Assembly (NCBI RefSeq): GCF_040717455.1
Contig: NZ_JBFEFH010000016.1
Location: forward strand, 95,166-159,165
Direction: 5' to 3'
DNA: 64,000 nt
From: Tautonia sp040717455
Lineage (GTDB): Bacteria; Planctomycetota; Planctomycetia; Isosphaerales; Isosphaeraceae
In this document: piece after piece, positions 50,515 to 59,701 of the stretch
How positions within the stretch are numbered: position 1 is the first letter of the stretch
How the letters are laid out: each line of letters opens with the position of its first letter
Translations under genes and position numbers: made by a program
Notes under the pieces: model-generated
Databases searched by the model: none
Seen by the model: only the letters and a program-made list of their open reading frames with translations
Told to the model about the DNA's origin: nothing

Positions 50515-53157
50515 TCACGCTCGCGGGGGACGCGAGTGCCGACCCGCCAGGCCCGCCCTCGTCGGCCGATCGAGCACCTCGGGGCCGAAGGTCGTGACGA
50601 AGTCCGAGCCGGGCCGGCCGGTCCCCGAGCCGTCGAGGAAGGCCCCCGAAGCGGAGGTCAAGCCCTCGGGCGGGGTCCCGATCACGGTCAGCCGGTAGGC
50701 CCGATGCAGCGGCAGGCGAAGGCCGGGGACGAGCGTCACCGTCGTCCCCGACGGGTCGGGGACCGCCGAGGCGATCGGGACGGCCCGGTCGTCCGCCGTC
50801 CCGAGCCGACCATCGCGGCCGGGGGCGACCAGGCGGTACCCGTCGGGACTGCCTGCCCGGTGCGGGTCCATCGGCTCGCTGAAGGAGAGGAGAAGCCGGG
50901 TCGGCCGGGCGTGGAACCCCTGGCGATGCAGGCCGGTGACGACCGGCGGGAGCGCCGGCCAGGAGACCGACGCCGGAGTCGAGACGACGGTCGAGCCCCC
51001 GGGCTGGATGGCCGAGGCGATCACCGCGTCGGTCCCCAGCCCGCCCTCGCCCTCGTAGGAGAAGACGAGGCGGCCGTCGAGGTCGGTCAACGCGATCGGC
51101 CCGGCGATCCCGGCGTTCGGGCCGGAGACGACCTGGATCGCCGCCGGGACACCGGCCAGGGGCAGGCCGTCGGCGTCCGTCAGGGTCAGCCTGACCGTCA
51201 CCGGCTGGCCGGGGGAGGGCATGGGGGGGTCCGGGGTCGCGACGATCTCCGCAGACACCTCGGCCTCGAACGCGCCGGAGTCGGGGGCGGAGGCCGAGGG
51301 CCGGGGGATGCCCCGCTGGTCGGCCGTCACCCCGAGGACCGGCACCGCCGCGTCGATGGCCGGGCTCCCCGGCAGCAACGCCCGGGTCGGGGTCGGGCCG
51401 CCGTTGTCACCCAGGGGACCGAGGCGGGGATCGACCTCGGCGCGATCCGAGGGGGCCAGTTCCAGGCCCGGCGCGTCGGCGAAGACGTTGCCGCCCATCG
51501 ACACCACCTCCGCGCCGTCGTTCACGATCGAGCCGCCCGGATTGCTCCCGAAGAGGCTCGACACGACCGCCACCCGACGGGGCGTCAGCGGCGGGATCGT
51601 GAACGCGACGACGCCGCCCCCCTCGTTGTCGGCGATCGTCGCGTGGGCGAGGATCACGTCGCCGTCGGTCGAGATGCCGCCCCCGGACAACGCCCGGTTC
51701 CCGCTGATCGTCGTGTTCACGACCGTCGCCGACCCCGACTGCCCCTGCACCAATGCCCCGCCGCTCCCCGAGGGCCCGAACCCTCCCCGGCCCTCCGCCG
51801 CGTTGCCGACCAGGGTCGACGCCGAGAGGGCCAGCGGGCCGTTGCTGGCAATCGCCCCCCCCAGGGCGATGCCGCCCCGAATGCCCTGGGAGTCAACCCG
51901 GTTCTCCTCGAACACCGACTCCGTGATCGACAGCGGCTCGGAGCTGGAGACGGCCCCCCCGCGGGCATCGGCCGTGATCCCGTCGGTCGCCCGCACGCGG
52001 TTCCGGGCGAAGGAGGACCCGATGATCGTCATCGGCCCGGCATTCCGGACGGCCCCGCCTTCGGCCGATGCGAAGCTCGTCGGCCCCCCCGGCGCCTGCG
52101 AGTCGGCCCGATTGTCCTCGAACGCCGACCCGAGAATCGCCGCCGTCCCGACGTTCGCCAGCGCCCCGCCCGAGGCCGCGGCGCCGAGGAAACCGGACGA
52201 CCGGGCTTCATTCCGGGAGAAGGAGGAATCGACCACCCGGAGCAGCCCGGAGTTCACGATGCCGCCCCCCTGCGCCCAGGCCCCGAGCACGGCCGACCGC
52301 AAGCCCCCCGTGGCCGCATTATCGACCACCATCGAGCCGTCGAGCGTCAGGGTGCCGTCGTTGTCGATCCCCCCGCCCGCATCCGCAACATTGCCGTCCA
52401 GGGTCGAGGCGGTGACCGTCAGCGAGCCGGAGTTGAGGATGCCGCCGCCCCGGCCGGTCCCCGGGTTGAGCGAGCCGATCGTTTGCATCCCGCCGGCGGC
52501 CGCATTGCCGACGATCGTGGTCCGGACGAGTTCCATCGTCCCCGCATTGTGGATCGCCCCCCCGAACCCGTCGCCGCCGCCGCCGACGGCGTTCAATCCC
52601 CGGGCCTCGTTCTCCCGGAGGATCGCGTCGACGATCGTCATGACGCCGGTGTTCGAGACGCCCCCGCCCCGCGCGTCGGCCAGTTCGAACCCGGCCCGGT
52701 TGTCGCGGATCTCGACCTCGGAGAGGACCAGCGTCCCCGCGTTGGCCACGCCGCCGCCGGCCGTCGCCAGGCCCCCGGCCAGGGTCAGCCCCGCAAGCGA
52801 GACCGTCACCCCCTCGCCGACGGTGATGATCCGGAAGGCGGGGGCCTCGTCGTCCTGCGACCGCTCCAGGGTCAGGACTTCGGAACCCGGCCCGACCATC
52901 GCCAGGTCGGTCGTCAGGTCGGGCAGCTTCGTTTGCAGCGTGATCGTGCCCGTCAGGCCCGGTTCGAAGCGGATGATGTCGTGGTCGGGATCGGCGTTCG
53001 CCTGCTCGATCGCCCCGCGCAACGATCCGGGGCCGTCGTCGTCGAGCACGCAGACGGTGAACGTCGCCAGCAGGCACCGGGGCTCCAGCCCCTCCAAGCG
53101 AGGCCGGACGCCGTCGCGGCGGCCCCGGCCGCCTCGCCGATTCGGATCGAGGGACAT
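50515..53157 (-). CDS. LEPRxLL-type exported right-handed beta-helix protein
   Basis: The 880-residue protein begins with a basic segment and RLEGLEPRCLLATFTV, the LEPRxLL motif found at the N-termini of exported planctomycete proteins. Residues 30-75 read VCVLDDDGPGSLRGAIEQAN, the CSLREA-like start of choice-of-anchor Q/parallel beta-helix proteins. About 500 residues then repeat a G-G-x-x-x-N-x-G-x-L/M-x-x-x-x-S/T pattern (GGGVSNTGVMTIVDA, GGGILNSGSLTVTAS, GGGIVNSGLLRVVDS), each one helix rung. A later part carries a bacterial Ig-like stretch (ADGLPLAGVPAAIQVVSGPN) and a final Big-like domain. Likely surface-located; function unknown. GGAGG precedes ATG 53157. Confidence 0.82.
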   Translation of the reverse strand: MSLDPNRRGGRGRRDGVRPRLEGLEPRCLLATFTVCVLDDDGPGSLRGAIEQANADPDHDIIRFEPGLTGTITLQTKLPDLTTDLAMVGPGSEVLTLERSQDDEAPAFRIITVGEGVTVSLAGLTLAGGLATAGGGVANAGTLVLSEVEIRDNRAGFELADARGGGVSNTGVMTIVDAILRENEARGLNAVGGGGDGFGGAIHNAGTMELVRTTIVGNAAAGGMQTIGSLNPGTGRGGGILNSGSLTVTASTLDGNVADAGGGIDNDGTLTLDGSMVVDNAATGGLRSAVLGAWAQGGGIVNSGLLRVVDSSFSRNEARSSGFLGAAASGGALANVGTAAILGSAFEDNRADSQAPGGPTSFASAEGGAVRNAGPMTIIGSSFARNRVRATDGITADARGGAVSSSEPLSITESVFEENRVDSQGIRGGIALGGAIASNGPLALSASTLVGNAAEGRGGFGPSGSGGALVQGQSGSATVVNTTISGNRALSGGGISTDGDVILAHATIADNEGGGVVAFTIPPLTPRRVAVVSSLFGSNPGGSIVNDGAEVVSMGGNVFADAPGLELAPSDRAEVDPRLGPLGDNGGPTPTRALLPGSPAIDAAVPVLGVTADQRGIPRPSASAPDSGAFEAEVSAEIVATPDPPMPSPGQPVTVRLTLTDADGLPLAGVPAAIQVVSGPNAGIAGPIALTDLDGRLVFSYEGEGGLGTDAVIASAIQPGGSTVVSTPASVSWPALPPVVTGLHRQGFHARPTRLLLSFSEPMDPHRAGSPDGYRLVAPGRDGRLGTADDRAVPIASAVPDPSGTTVTLVPGLRLPLHRAYRLTVIGTPPEGLTSASGAFLDGSGTGRPGSDFVTTFGPEVLDRPTRAGLAGRHSRPPRA

Positions 53158-53325
53158 GGCTCGGCCTCCGGTCGCCTTGAGCTGCGGGCATCCTCCCCGG
53201 TCCCGGGGCCCTTTTCTTTGCTCGCGAGGCAAAAAAACGAAAGGGTCCGGACCACCCCGGGTGGATGCGGTTCGCCTTCCAGCCTGACCCGCCGACCGCC
53301 CCGAGTCAAATCACCCCGGGGCCGA

Positions 53326-54237
53326 TCAGGGGGCCAGCAGCGGCGAGCCGTCGCGGGCGGCCTCGGTCAGCCGGGCGACCTCGTCGGCCGAGAGCGGCCG
53401 GTCGAAAATCATCAGGTCGTCGAGCAACCCCGCGTAGTTCAGGCCGAGGAAGATGACCGCCCGGCCCGGGTCCCACGAGTAGCGCTGATCCCATCCCGAG
53501 ACGGTCCCGCGCAGCTCGCCGTCGAGGTAGAGCCGGGCCTCGCCATCCGGTCGGCCGGTGTTGAAGCGATCGAAGGTGATGACGACGTGGGTCCAGCGCC
53601 CGGAGGCGAAAGGCGGCTCGGCCACGGCGACGACCGGCTTCTCGGCGTCGGGCAGGGCCTCGAAGTCCTTGTCCTCCGGGTTCCAGACGGCCAGGTCGGC
53701 CAGCACGCCGAGCCGGAAGGCCCGGGGGCGGTCGTCTCGGGTGAAGTCGTTCCAGATGGCCGCGTCGTTCCAGGCGTTCTGGGTGATCTGGATCGGGTCC
53801 ACGTACGACGGCGGCAGCTCCGGCTCAGGGTCGAGGCTCAAAAAGTACGAGATCGTGCCCGACCAGCCGTCGCCGCCGGGCCCCTCGAACGGCAGGTTCT
53901 CGGCGACCCGGAAGAAGTGGACCCGCTGATTCTCCTTCGAGAAGCGCAGGGCCCCGCCCGACCGCCCCCCCTCGGCCGGCCGATCGACGCCGGGGCCGTC
54001 CGGCCCGGCCACCGGATTCGCCCGCGCCGCCGTCTCGGCCGAATAGAAGGTCGGGTCCCCCCCGGCCACCTCGGCGTCGAACCCGTCGTCGAACGTCGCC
54101 GCGAAGGAGAGCGACGCGGCCAGCTCGGCCGGCATCGCGGCGTCGGGCTCCTGTGCCCTTGCCCGGAGACCCTGCGAGGCGCTCACGACCACCAGCACGA
54201 TGGCGAAGGTCGGGGCAGTTCGGCATCGTCCGATCAT
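53326..54237 (-). CDS. Exported LamG/concanavalin-like domain protein
   Basis: The 303-residue protein has a signal peptide (APTFAIVLVVVSASQGLRAR) and a LamG-like jellyroll. The features are ASLSFAATFDDGFDAEVAGG at the start, GGALRFSKENQRVHFFRVAE, WSGTISYFLSLDPEPELPPS, SGRWTHVVITFDRFNTGRPD, GEARLYLDGELRGTVSGWDQ and a closing LNYAGLLDDLMIFDRPLSAD, EVARLTEAARDG. These domains bind carbohydrates or proteins; the partner is unknown. It follows the LEPRxLL gene region and precedes the lipoprotein/DUF1559 pair on the same strand. Confidence 0.78.
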   Translation of the reverse strand: MIGRCRTAPTFAIVLVVVSASQGLRARAQEPDAAMPAELAASLSFAATFDDGFDAEVAGGDPTFYSAETAARANPVAGPDGPGVDRPAEGGRSGGALRFSKENQRVHFFRVAENLPFEGPGGDGWSGTISYFLSLDPEPELPPSYVDPIQITQNAWNDAAIWNDFTRDDRPRAFRLGVLADLAVWNPEDKDFEALPDAEKPVVAVAEPPFASGRWTHVVITFDRFNTGRPDGEARLYLDGELRGTVSGWDQRYSWDPGRAVIFLGLNYAGLLDDLMIFDRPLSADEVARLTEAARDGSPLLAP

Positions 54238-54433
54238 CGGCTCAATCCTCCCGGTCGATCGTCGAAAGCAACCAGTGTTTCAGGATCGAGCGTAGCGAGG
54301 CCGCCCCCGATCGGGAACCGGCAAGCGGCCCGGTCGTCCGAACAGAGGCGAACCCGCCGAATCGGGCGATGCCGTCCAACGCGTTTCGGGATCGGTTCCA
54401 TCAACCAACCCCGAGGGGCGGTCCGACCCGATC

Positions 54434-54664
54434 TCAAGGGGTGCCGGCCGCCCCTCGAGGGCCCTTGCCGCCGGGGGTCATGGCATTGAGCTCGGGCCCG
54501 GACGACGGCCCGTCTCCGTCGGAAGGGATTTCGACCAGCCCGGCATCGTTCCCCTCGACCGGAGTCGGGGCGGCATCCTCTCCCCCCGAGCACCCGGCCG
54601 CCAGCAGGCAGGCCGCCATGCCCAGGGTTCCGAACATCCCGGCAAGGGTCCGACGCGGTTCCAT
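54434..54664 (-). CDS. Small lipoprotein downstream of DUF1559 gene
   Basis: The 76-residue product starts MEPRRTLAGMFGTLGMAACL and has the lipobox LAAGC. The mature part of about 50 residues is acidic and Gly/Pro-rich (SGGEDAAPTPVEGNDAGLVE, PSDGDGPSSGPELNAM). No fold is recognised. It follows the DUF1559 gene by 190 bases across a strong hairpin. The locus at 7169-8717 has the same two gene types in the opposite order. Confidence 0.55.
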   Translation of the reverse strand: MEPRRTLAGMFGTLGMAACLLAAGCSGGEDAAPTPVEGNDAGLVEIPSDGDGPSSGPELNAMTPGGKGPRGAAGTP

Positions 54665-54769
54665 GGCGGATCGAACTCGATCGTTGCAACAAAACACAGG
54701 GACTCTCCTCTCGATCATGGAAGGCGAGCCCGCCGCCCGGCGGCGGGGCCTCGCCCGGGAATCAGCGAA

Positions 54770-54808
54770 CCCCGCCCGGGCCGGCCCATCGGGCCGATCC
54801 GGGCGGGG
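54770..54808 (-). terminator. Hairpin after second DUF1559 gene
   Basis: CCCCGCCCGG and CCGGGCGGGG are perfect 10-base arms, and the enclosed bases form a smaller GGCC/GGCC hairpin. It lies 47 bases after the DUF1559 stop on that strand. Confidence 0.5.
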
Positions 54809-54854
54809 CGTGAGCCGCCGGCAACGCGACGGAAGGCGAACGCGAACGCCGCCG

Positions 54855-55949
54855 TCAGAACTGGTCGGCGCTGATGACCTCGCCCTTGTTCTTGGTCGCG
54901 AGCGCTTGGTAGACGCCCGACCGGAAGACGGCCGGGTCACCGACCTCGTAGGTCGTCGCCCAGAAGGCCGAGCCGTTGGTCTGGGTCGTCAGGCCGACGG
55001 GCAATTCGGTGGCCGGGTCGATCTGCCAGGTGTCGATCGTCTCCTTGATGAACTTCACCGAGCCGTCGGCCATGGCGAAGTTCGCGCCTCCGGGGTGGAA
55101 GCTGCTGGCGGCCATGATGTGGGAGTCGGCCCAGGCGTTCGCCGGGGCGTAGCGCGGCATCTTCTTGTGGGCGTTGATCGGGTACATCGCGGTGATCTGG
55201 GTGTCGCCGTAGGCCCCCGAGGTCCACCAGCCCCAGTCGGCCGTCTCCGAAGGGTTGCGGTCGGCCAGGATGCCGTTGGCGTGCTCCATGAACATGATGG
55301 TGTTGCTCAGGCCGTCCTTGATCTCGGCGAAGGTCGTCTCGCTGTGCACGGCGAAGACCCCCAGCGAGTTGGCCCGCACCCGGCCGTACTGCGAGTGCAC
55401 CAGGCCGCCCGGGCGCCCCTCGGTCGGCGGCAGCGAGTAGGTGTTGCTCGGCCACAGGCCGCCGTTGCCGGCGTAGCTGGTGTGGGCCATCCGCGGGTAG
55501 GCGGTCGAGCTGTGGGTGCTCAGCTCGGTGGCCGTCGGGTCGCTCGGGCAGGCGAAGGTCGAGACGCTGGTGCCGTGGATGGTGATGTTCTGGTGCATGA
55601 ACATATTCACGTCGTAGTTGATCGCGTTGGCCAGCGCCGTCTGCTCGATGTACGGCAGGAAGCCCGGGAACGGCCCGTGGAGCGACGTGACCGAGGTGTT
55701 CGAGCCGGGGACCCACCCCCAGCGCAGGCCCGACGGCAGCCGCTGCCACGAGTCCACGTAGTTGTGGGCGGCCAGCGCCATCTGCTTCATGTTGTTGGTG
55801 CACTGCGCCCGCCGGGCCGCCTCGCGGGCGCTCTGGACGGCCGGCAGCAGCAGGGCGATCAGGACGCCGATGATGGCGATCACGACGAGCAGTTCGATCA
55901 GCGTGAAGCCGCGCGCCGGGCCGCGGCGGGATCGGGGAGGACGATTCAT
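54855..55949 (-). CDS. DUF1559 prepilin-like protein (second copy)
   Basis: The 364-residue protein has the prepilin signal RGPARGFTLIELLVVIAIIG and the SAREAARRAQCTNNMKQMALAAHNYVD helix, then a globular domain with the C-terminal HPGGANFAMADG motif and the ending KGEVISADQF. The first copy at 7611 ends GGEIISADQF. The family is exported and probably surface-exposed, likely through type II/IV-like machinery such as the ATPase at 38238. GGAG lies ten bases before the ATG. A reading frame open to 56213 is not supported. Confidence 0.92.
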   Translation of the reverse strand: MNRPPRSRRGPARGFTLIELLVVIAIIGVLIALLLPAVQSAREAARRAQCTNNMKQMALAAHNYVDSWQRLPSGLRWGWVPGSNTSVTSLHGPFPGFLPYIEQTALANAINYDVNMFMHQNITIHGTSVSTFACPSDPTATELSTHSSTAYPRMAHTSYAGNGGLWPSNTYSLPPTEGRPGGLVHSQYGRVRANSLGVFAVHSETTFAEIKDGLSNTIMFMEHANGILADRNPSETADWGWWTSGAYGDTQITAMYPINAHKKMPRYAPANAWADSHIMAASSFHPGGANFAMADGSVKFIKETIDTWQIDPATELPVGLTTQTNGSAFWATTYEVGDPAVFRSGVYQALATKNKGEVISADQF

Positions 55950-57568
55950 CGCGAGACGCTCCGAAGAAATCGAGATGTGAGTGTCGGTCGAGGTGAATAA
56001 AAAAAGATCGAAACGCTGTCGGCCCGGTCGCACCCGCTGCGAAGAGTCAAGTGCGGGCCGGCCGACGGGCGGAAAGGCAAGCAACGGGCGTGCGGTCCGA
56101 AGCATTTCGCAGGTCGAGCGGGACTGGCCCCCCGACGCGGCGAAGGACAACCACGCGTACGAATCACGAACCAACGCAATCGAACGATGCAGATCGCTCC
56201 GCCCGGCAAGCACCGGGCGGGGTCGAGACGAGACGAGACGAGACGAAACCGCGGATCGGAAACGAGGCTTCGGCCGAGAAACCGAGGGAAAGGAAGATTT
56301 TCAAGAACGAACGATCGGTCTCCGCCCGGTCCCGGTCCGAACCGATGCCGCTCGGCAAGGCAGGCCACCCCTCCTGTCGAGCACCCCACCCGGGCCCCGC
56401 CCCCCCCCAACCGAAGCCGATTGGGCCGGGCGAAGCGGCGGCATGCCAGGATCAGGGGACGGACCATCCTCGCCCGAGCATGACGGAACCTCCCACGCAG
56501 GGCGACACGGCCGGCCTCGGCCGCGGCGTTGAGGCGCGAGGGAGCTCGGCTCAACCGGAACGAGATGCGATTCGTCTCACTGCAAGAACGCGACCACGAG
56601 CAGTCGAGAGAGGTGGCCGCTCGTGGCCCAAACGTGCTGTCGAGTGAAGCACTGCATGCAGTTACATGAAGAGACTTGATGTCACTCAACGGTCATCAGT
56701 CATAGCGATTCTGCCGCTCCCGAATCAAGGGGGCAGTGAACGATTCGAGAAGAAAATCGGAGCAAGGCCACCGATTTCCAAATGCCTCGCCCCCGTCGAC
56801 GCCCCCTTCCCGATTCCCTCCATCGGGAATCAGGCCCCCGATCGGCCGCCACGGCCCGGCCGGTCGGCGGGCCCGAGCGGGCGGAGTGGGGCCCTCCCTC
56901 CGGCCCCGAGGCGGGGGAGAATCACCCCCCGGCGGGGGCATTCTCGCGGGATTCCCGCCGCCCGATGCCGCCCGGCCCCCCCGCAAGACCGCGGGATTCC
57001 ACCGCCTCGGGTCGGCGTTTCGGCGAGTCCCGGGAAGAACTTCAGCCGAATCGGCGAGAATTCGGAAACTTGAGGTGGACAGTCTCGGGGGCCTCCAGTA
57101 TTCTCCGCCCCGGTTTCGGAACTCCACCTTCTCGGAGCGTCGCGAACGGATTCGACGACCCATCATCTCGGGCCGGCAGGGAGGCCGGTGAAGATGGCTC
57201 GATCTCGACTGCTGTCACATCACACTCGATTGACCCGCCGTGAATTCGCAACCGATGCGGCACGGTCGCCGTCGCTCGCAATGAGAGGCTCTGGTCCGAT
57301 CGTTCCCCCACCGACCATCGGTCAGGGGGGCGAGGACGTGACCCGGGCCCGGGGGATGTCCCCGGGGCTCCGGTTCGCGGGCCAACGGTTTTGCCCCGAT
57401 CGCTCCGGCCGAGGCGGCCGCGTTGGCGGTCGTCTGCGGGGCGGATCGGGCCGGGGGTCCCGGAGGTCTGGCCACGATTCCGAGGCCGGGGCAGCCACCG
57501 ATTTTCGGCGGCGGCCCGGTCCCGATGCCCTGGAAGGGCGTCGATCTTCGATGATTCAGGAGGGAAGG
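55950..57568. other. 1.6-kb intergenic region between divergent genes
   Basis: No credible gene is seen. The region contains four CGAGA units at 56224-56243, a palindrome around ACTGCATGCAGT near 56650 and several GC-rich inverted repeats near 56810-56960. Promoters for the DUF1559 gene (-) and the PEP-CTERM gene (+) must lie here. Reading frames inside are Arg/Pro/Gly-rich and overlap on both strands. Confidence 0.45.
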
Positions 57569-58330
57569 ATGCACACGATTCAAGGCTGGGCCGGGCTGCG
57601 ACTGGCGGGTATGGCCCTTGCTCTCGGCTTCCTGGGTTTGGGCCCCGTCGTCTCGGCCGACGAGATCGACACGGCCGCCGACACCACGGCCGCCGATGAC
57701 CTGATCAGCACCACCGGCGTCGCCGACGACGCCGCCGCCGAAACCGTCTCGGCCCCGGTCTCGACGACCCCGGCCAGCCCGCTGGTGCGCTTCAGCACCT
57801 CCGGGACCTTCGGCGACACGTCGACCATCTCGGCCGGCAACCTGATGAACTACAACGGGATCGTCCAGCAGACCGTCCGGACCCCGTCGAACGTCAGCTT
57901 CGGCGAGTTCCAGGTCCTGCCCGACCTGGGCGCCAATGTCTCGACGACCTACGACAACACCCCGTTCACCGTGGCGTTGACGGTCGGTGAGGTCAACGGC
58001 TCCGTGCCGAACCTCAACCAGACCCCGATCTTCATCGACGCCTTCCTCAACGGCACGATCACCGGCGAGACCCAGTCGAACGTCACCGCGACCTTCGACC
58101 TCGACCCGGAGAACCTGCCGACCTTCCAGGTGGACGACTTCATCTTCACCATCACCAAGATCGACCCGGTCGACATCGCCCCGTTCACCACCAACGGTGG
58201 CCGGACGAGCATCCAGGGCCGCATCGAGGCGGTGCAGATTCCTGAGCCGGCCTCGATCGCCGTGTTCCTCGTCGCCCTGGCCGGCGGCCTGGGCCTGCGT
58301 CGCCGGGCCCTCGCCCGCAAGGACGCCTGA
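57569..58330 (+). CDS. PEP-CTERM exported protein
   Basis: The 253-residue protein has a Sec signal (LRLAGMALALGFLGLGPVVS, then ADEID) and a C-terminal PEP-CTERM sorting signal: IPEPASIAVFLVALAGGLGL followed by RRRALARKDA. This signal is removed by an exosortase and is associated with export to an extracellular matrix. The middle part is a beta-sandwich-like region with many Thr/Asn/Ser (TFGDTSTISAGNLMNYNGI, FTVALTVGEVNGSVPNLNQT). No enzyme motif is visible. AGGAGGG lies directly upstream of ATG 57569; an in-frame ATG at 57551 is possible. A perfect terminator hairpin follows. Confidence 0.85.
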   Translation: MHTIQGWAGLRLAGMALALGFLGLGPVVSADEIDTAADTTAADDLISTTGVADDAAAETVSAPVSTTPASPLVRFSTSGTFGDTSTISAGNLMNYNGIVQQTVRTPSNVSFGEFQVLPDLGANVSTTYDNTPFTVALTVGEVNGSVPNLNQTPIFIDAFLNGTITGETQSNVTATFDLDPENLPTFQVDDFIFTITKIDPVDIAPFTTNGGRTSIQGRIEAVQIPEPASIAVFLVALAGGLGLRRRALARKDA

Positions 58331-58377
58331 GCCGATCGCCCGCGATCGCTCCCGCTCCTGATGAAGAACACCCCCGA

Positions 58378-58412
58378 CGCCCCTCGCCGGCCCGTTCCGG
58401 CGAGGGGCGTTT
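58378..58412 (+). terminator. Rho-independent terminator after PEP-CTERM gene
   Basis: CGCCCCTCGCCGG and its exact complement form a 13-bp stem with a 6-base loop, followed by TTTC. It lies 48 bases after the stop codon. Confidence 0.75.
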
Positions 58413-58544
58413 CGCGTTGCGCCCCGGCCCGAATCCCGCCGGCCGGGGTTCCATCCCCGGGGAGGGCCCCCCACCGCCCCGCCGCTTGGGCTTGCCGAGC
58501 GGCGGCCCAGGCCCGATCATTGTTGTAAGGAGAAGGGCAACGAG

Positions 58545-58757
58545 CGTCACCCCCTCCTCCGGAGCGGGGAGCAGCCTCCGACCCTCGCCTCGCCCCCCGG
58601 GGAAAGGGTGGTCGGAGGCCGGGCGAGCGGGCTCCCTGTCCGAACGCCTCGCCTCGCGATCCGGGCCCAGACCCCTCACCCCGGCCGCGGGGAGCAGGGT
58701 GAAACACCCGACCCTCGCCCCCTTCGGGGCAGAGGGTGCCCGAAGGCCGGGTGAGGG
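58545..58757. repeat. Second cluster of family E hairpin repeats
   Basis: The motifs ACCCTCGCC...GGGGAAAGGGTGGTCGGAGGCCGGG and ACCCTCGCCCCC...GGCCGGGTGAGGG match those of the cluster at 46165-46430. They occupy the gap before the ECF sigma gene. Confidence 0.6.
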
Positions 58758-58873
58758 CCCCCGCCGCCACGACCGACACGCAAACCCCGCCCGAAGCACT
58801 GCCGAGGTTCCCCGACCGAGCCGCCCCGATCACTCCCGACCCGGCCGGGGACCCCGCGCGGAGGCCGTTGCCC

Positions 58874-59569
58874 ATGACTTCCGGACCGACCGAACTGATG
58901 GCCGAGGCCCGATCCGGACGGACCGAAGCGCTGGGGGAGCTGTGCAACCTCTACCGGAACTACCTCCGCATGGTGGTCCGATCGGGCATGGGCCCCCGGC
59001 TCCGCGAGCGGGTCGAGCTGTCCGACGTGGTCCAGGAGACCCTGGTCGAGGTCGTCCGCCAGTTCCCCTCCTTCACCGGCCAGAACGAGGCGGCCCTGGT
59101 CGGCTGGCTGCGTCGGCTGGTCGGGCAGAAGCTGGCCGACCTGGGCCGCTACCACAGCCGGGCCAAGCGGGTCGGCGACGTGAAGGCCCTGCCGCTCGAC
59201 GCCCCCTGGGACGCCGACGGCGGCGGCCTGCCCGCCGGCGGGGGCGGCGACGGCGGCCGCTTGCTCGACGTGCTCGCCCTCAGCCAGACCAGCCCCAGCG
59301 AGCAGGCCAGCCGCCGCGAGCTGATCGTCCTGCTCGCCGACGCCCTGACCGACCTGCCCGAGGCCGAGGCCGAGGTCCTCTGGCGCTATCACGCCGAGAA
59401 CCAATCCTTCGAGGCCATCGGCGACCAGATGGGCGTCGGCCGCAAGGTCGTCCGCGGCCTCTGGGCCAAGGGGCTCAAGCGCCTGAAGCAGACCCTCGAA
59501 GGCCCGCCCGGCGGTTCCTTGCGGTTCGAGGGAGATGAGCGGGCCGACACACCTCCGGAAAACGCTTAA
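58874..59569 (+). CDS. ECF-type RNA polymerase sigma factor
   Basis: The 231-residue protein has a sigma-70 region 2 (ALGELCNLYRNYLRMVVRSG, then RVELSDVVQETLVEVVRQFP and GWLRRLVGQKLADLGRYH) and a region 4 (LTDLPEAEAEVLWRYHAENQ, SFEAIGDQMGVGRKVVRGLW) joined by a Gly/Ala-rich linker (GGGLPAGGGGDGG). It resembles planctomycete ECF sigma factors that accompany Ser/Thr kinases. GGAGG precedes the ATG. The kinase gene starts 132 bases downstream on the same strand, so the kinase may control this factor, for instance through phosphorylation. No anti-sigma factor is visible. Confidence 0.88.
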   Translation: MTSGPTELMAEARSGRTEALGELCNLYRNYLRMVVRSGMGPRLRERVELSDVVQETLVEVVRQFPSFTGQNEAALVGWLRRLVGQKLADLGRYHSRAKRVGDVKALPLDAPWDADGGGLPAGGGGDGGRLLDVLALSQTSPSEQASRRELIVLLADALTDLPEAEAEVLWRYHAENQSFEAIGDQMGVGRKVVRGLWAKGLKRLKQTLEGPPGGSLRFEGDERADTPPENA

Positions 59570-59701
59570 AGATATTGTAAGCCGGTTGCGTCTCCCCCGG
59601 CCCGATCGCCTCGCGGCCACCTCCCCGGGATGACCCGCCGCACGCCCCCCTTTTTTGCGTTCGCTTGCCCGATCGACTCACCTTCGAGGGCCCATCCCAT
59701 C

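Noticed and set aside
56224..56243. Pentanucleotide repeat CGAGA x4 as a phase-variation site
   Set aside because: Too few units and not inside or close to a start codon or promoter that could be identified.
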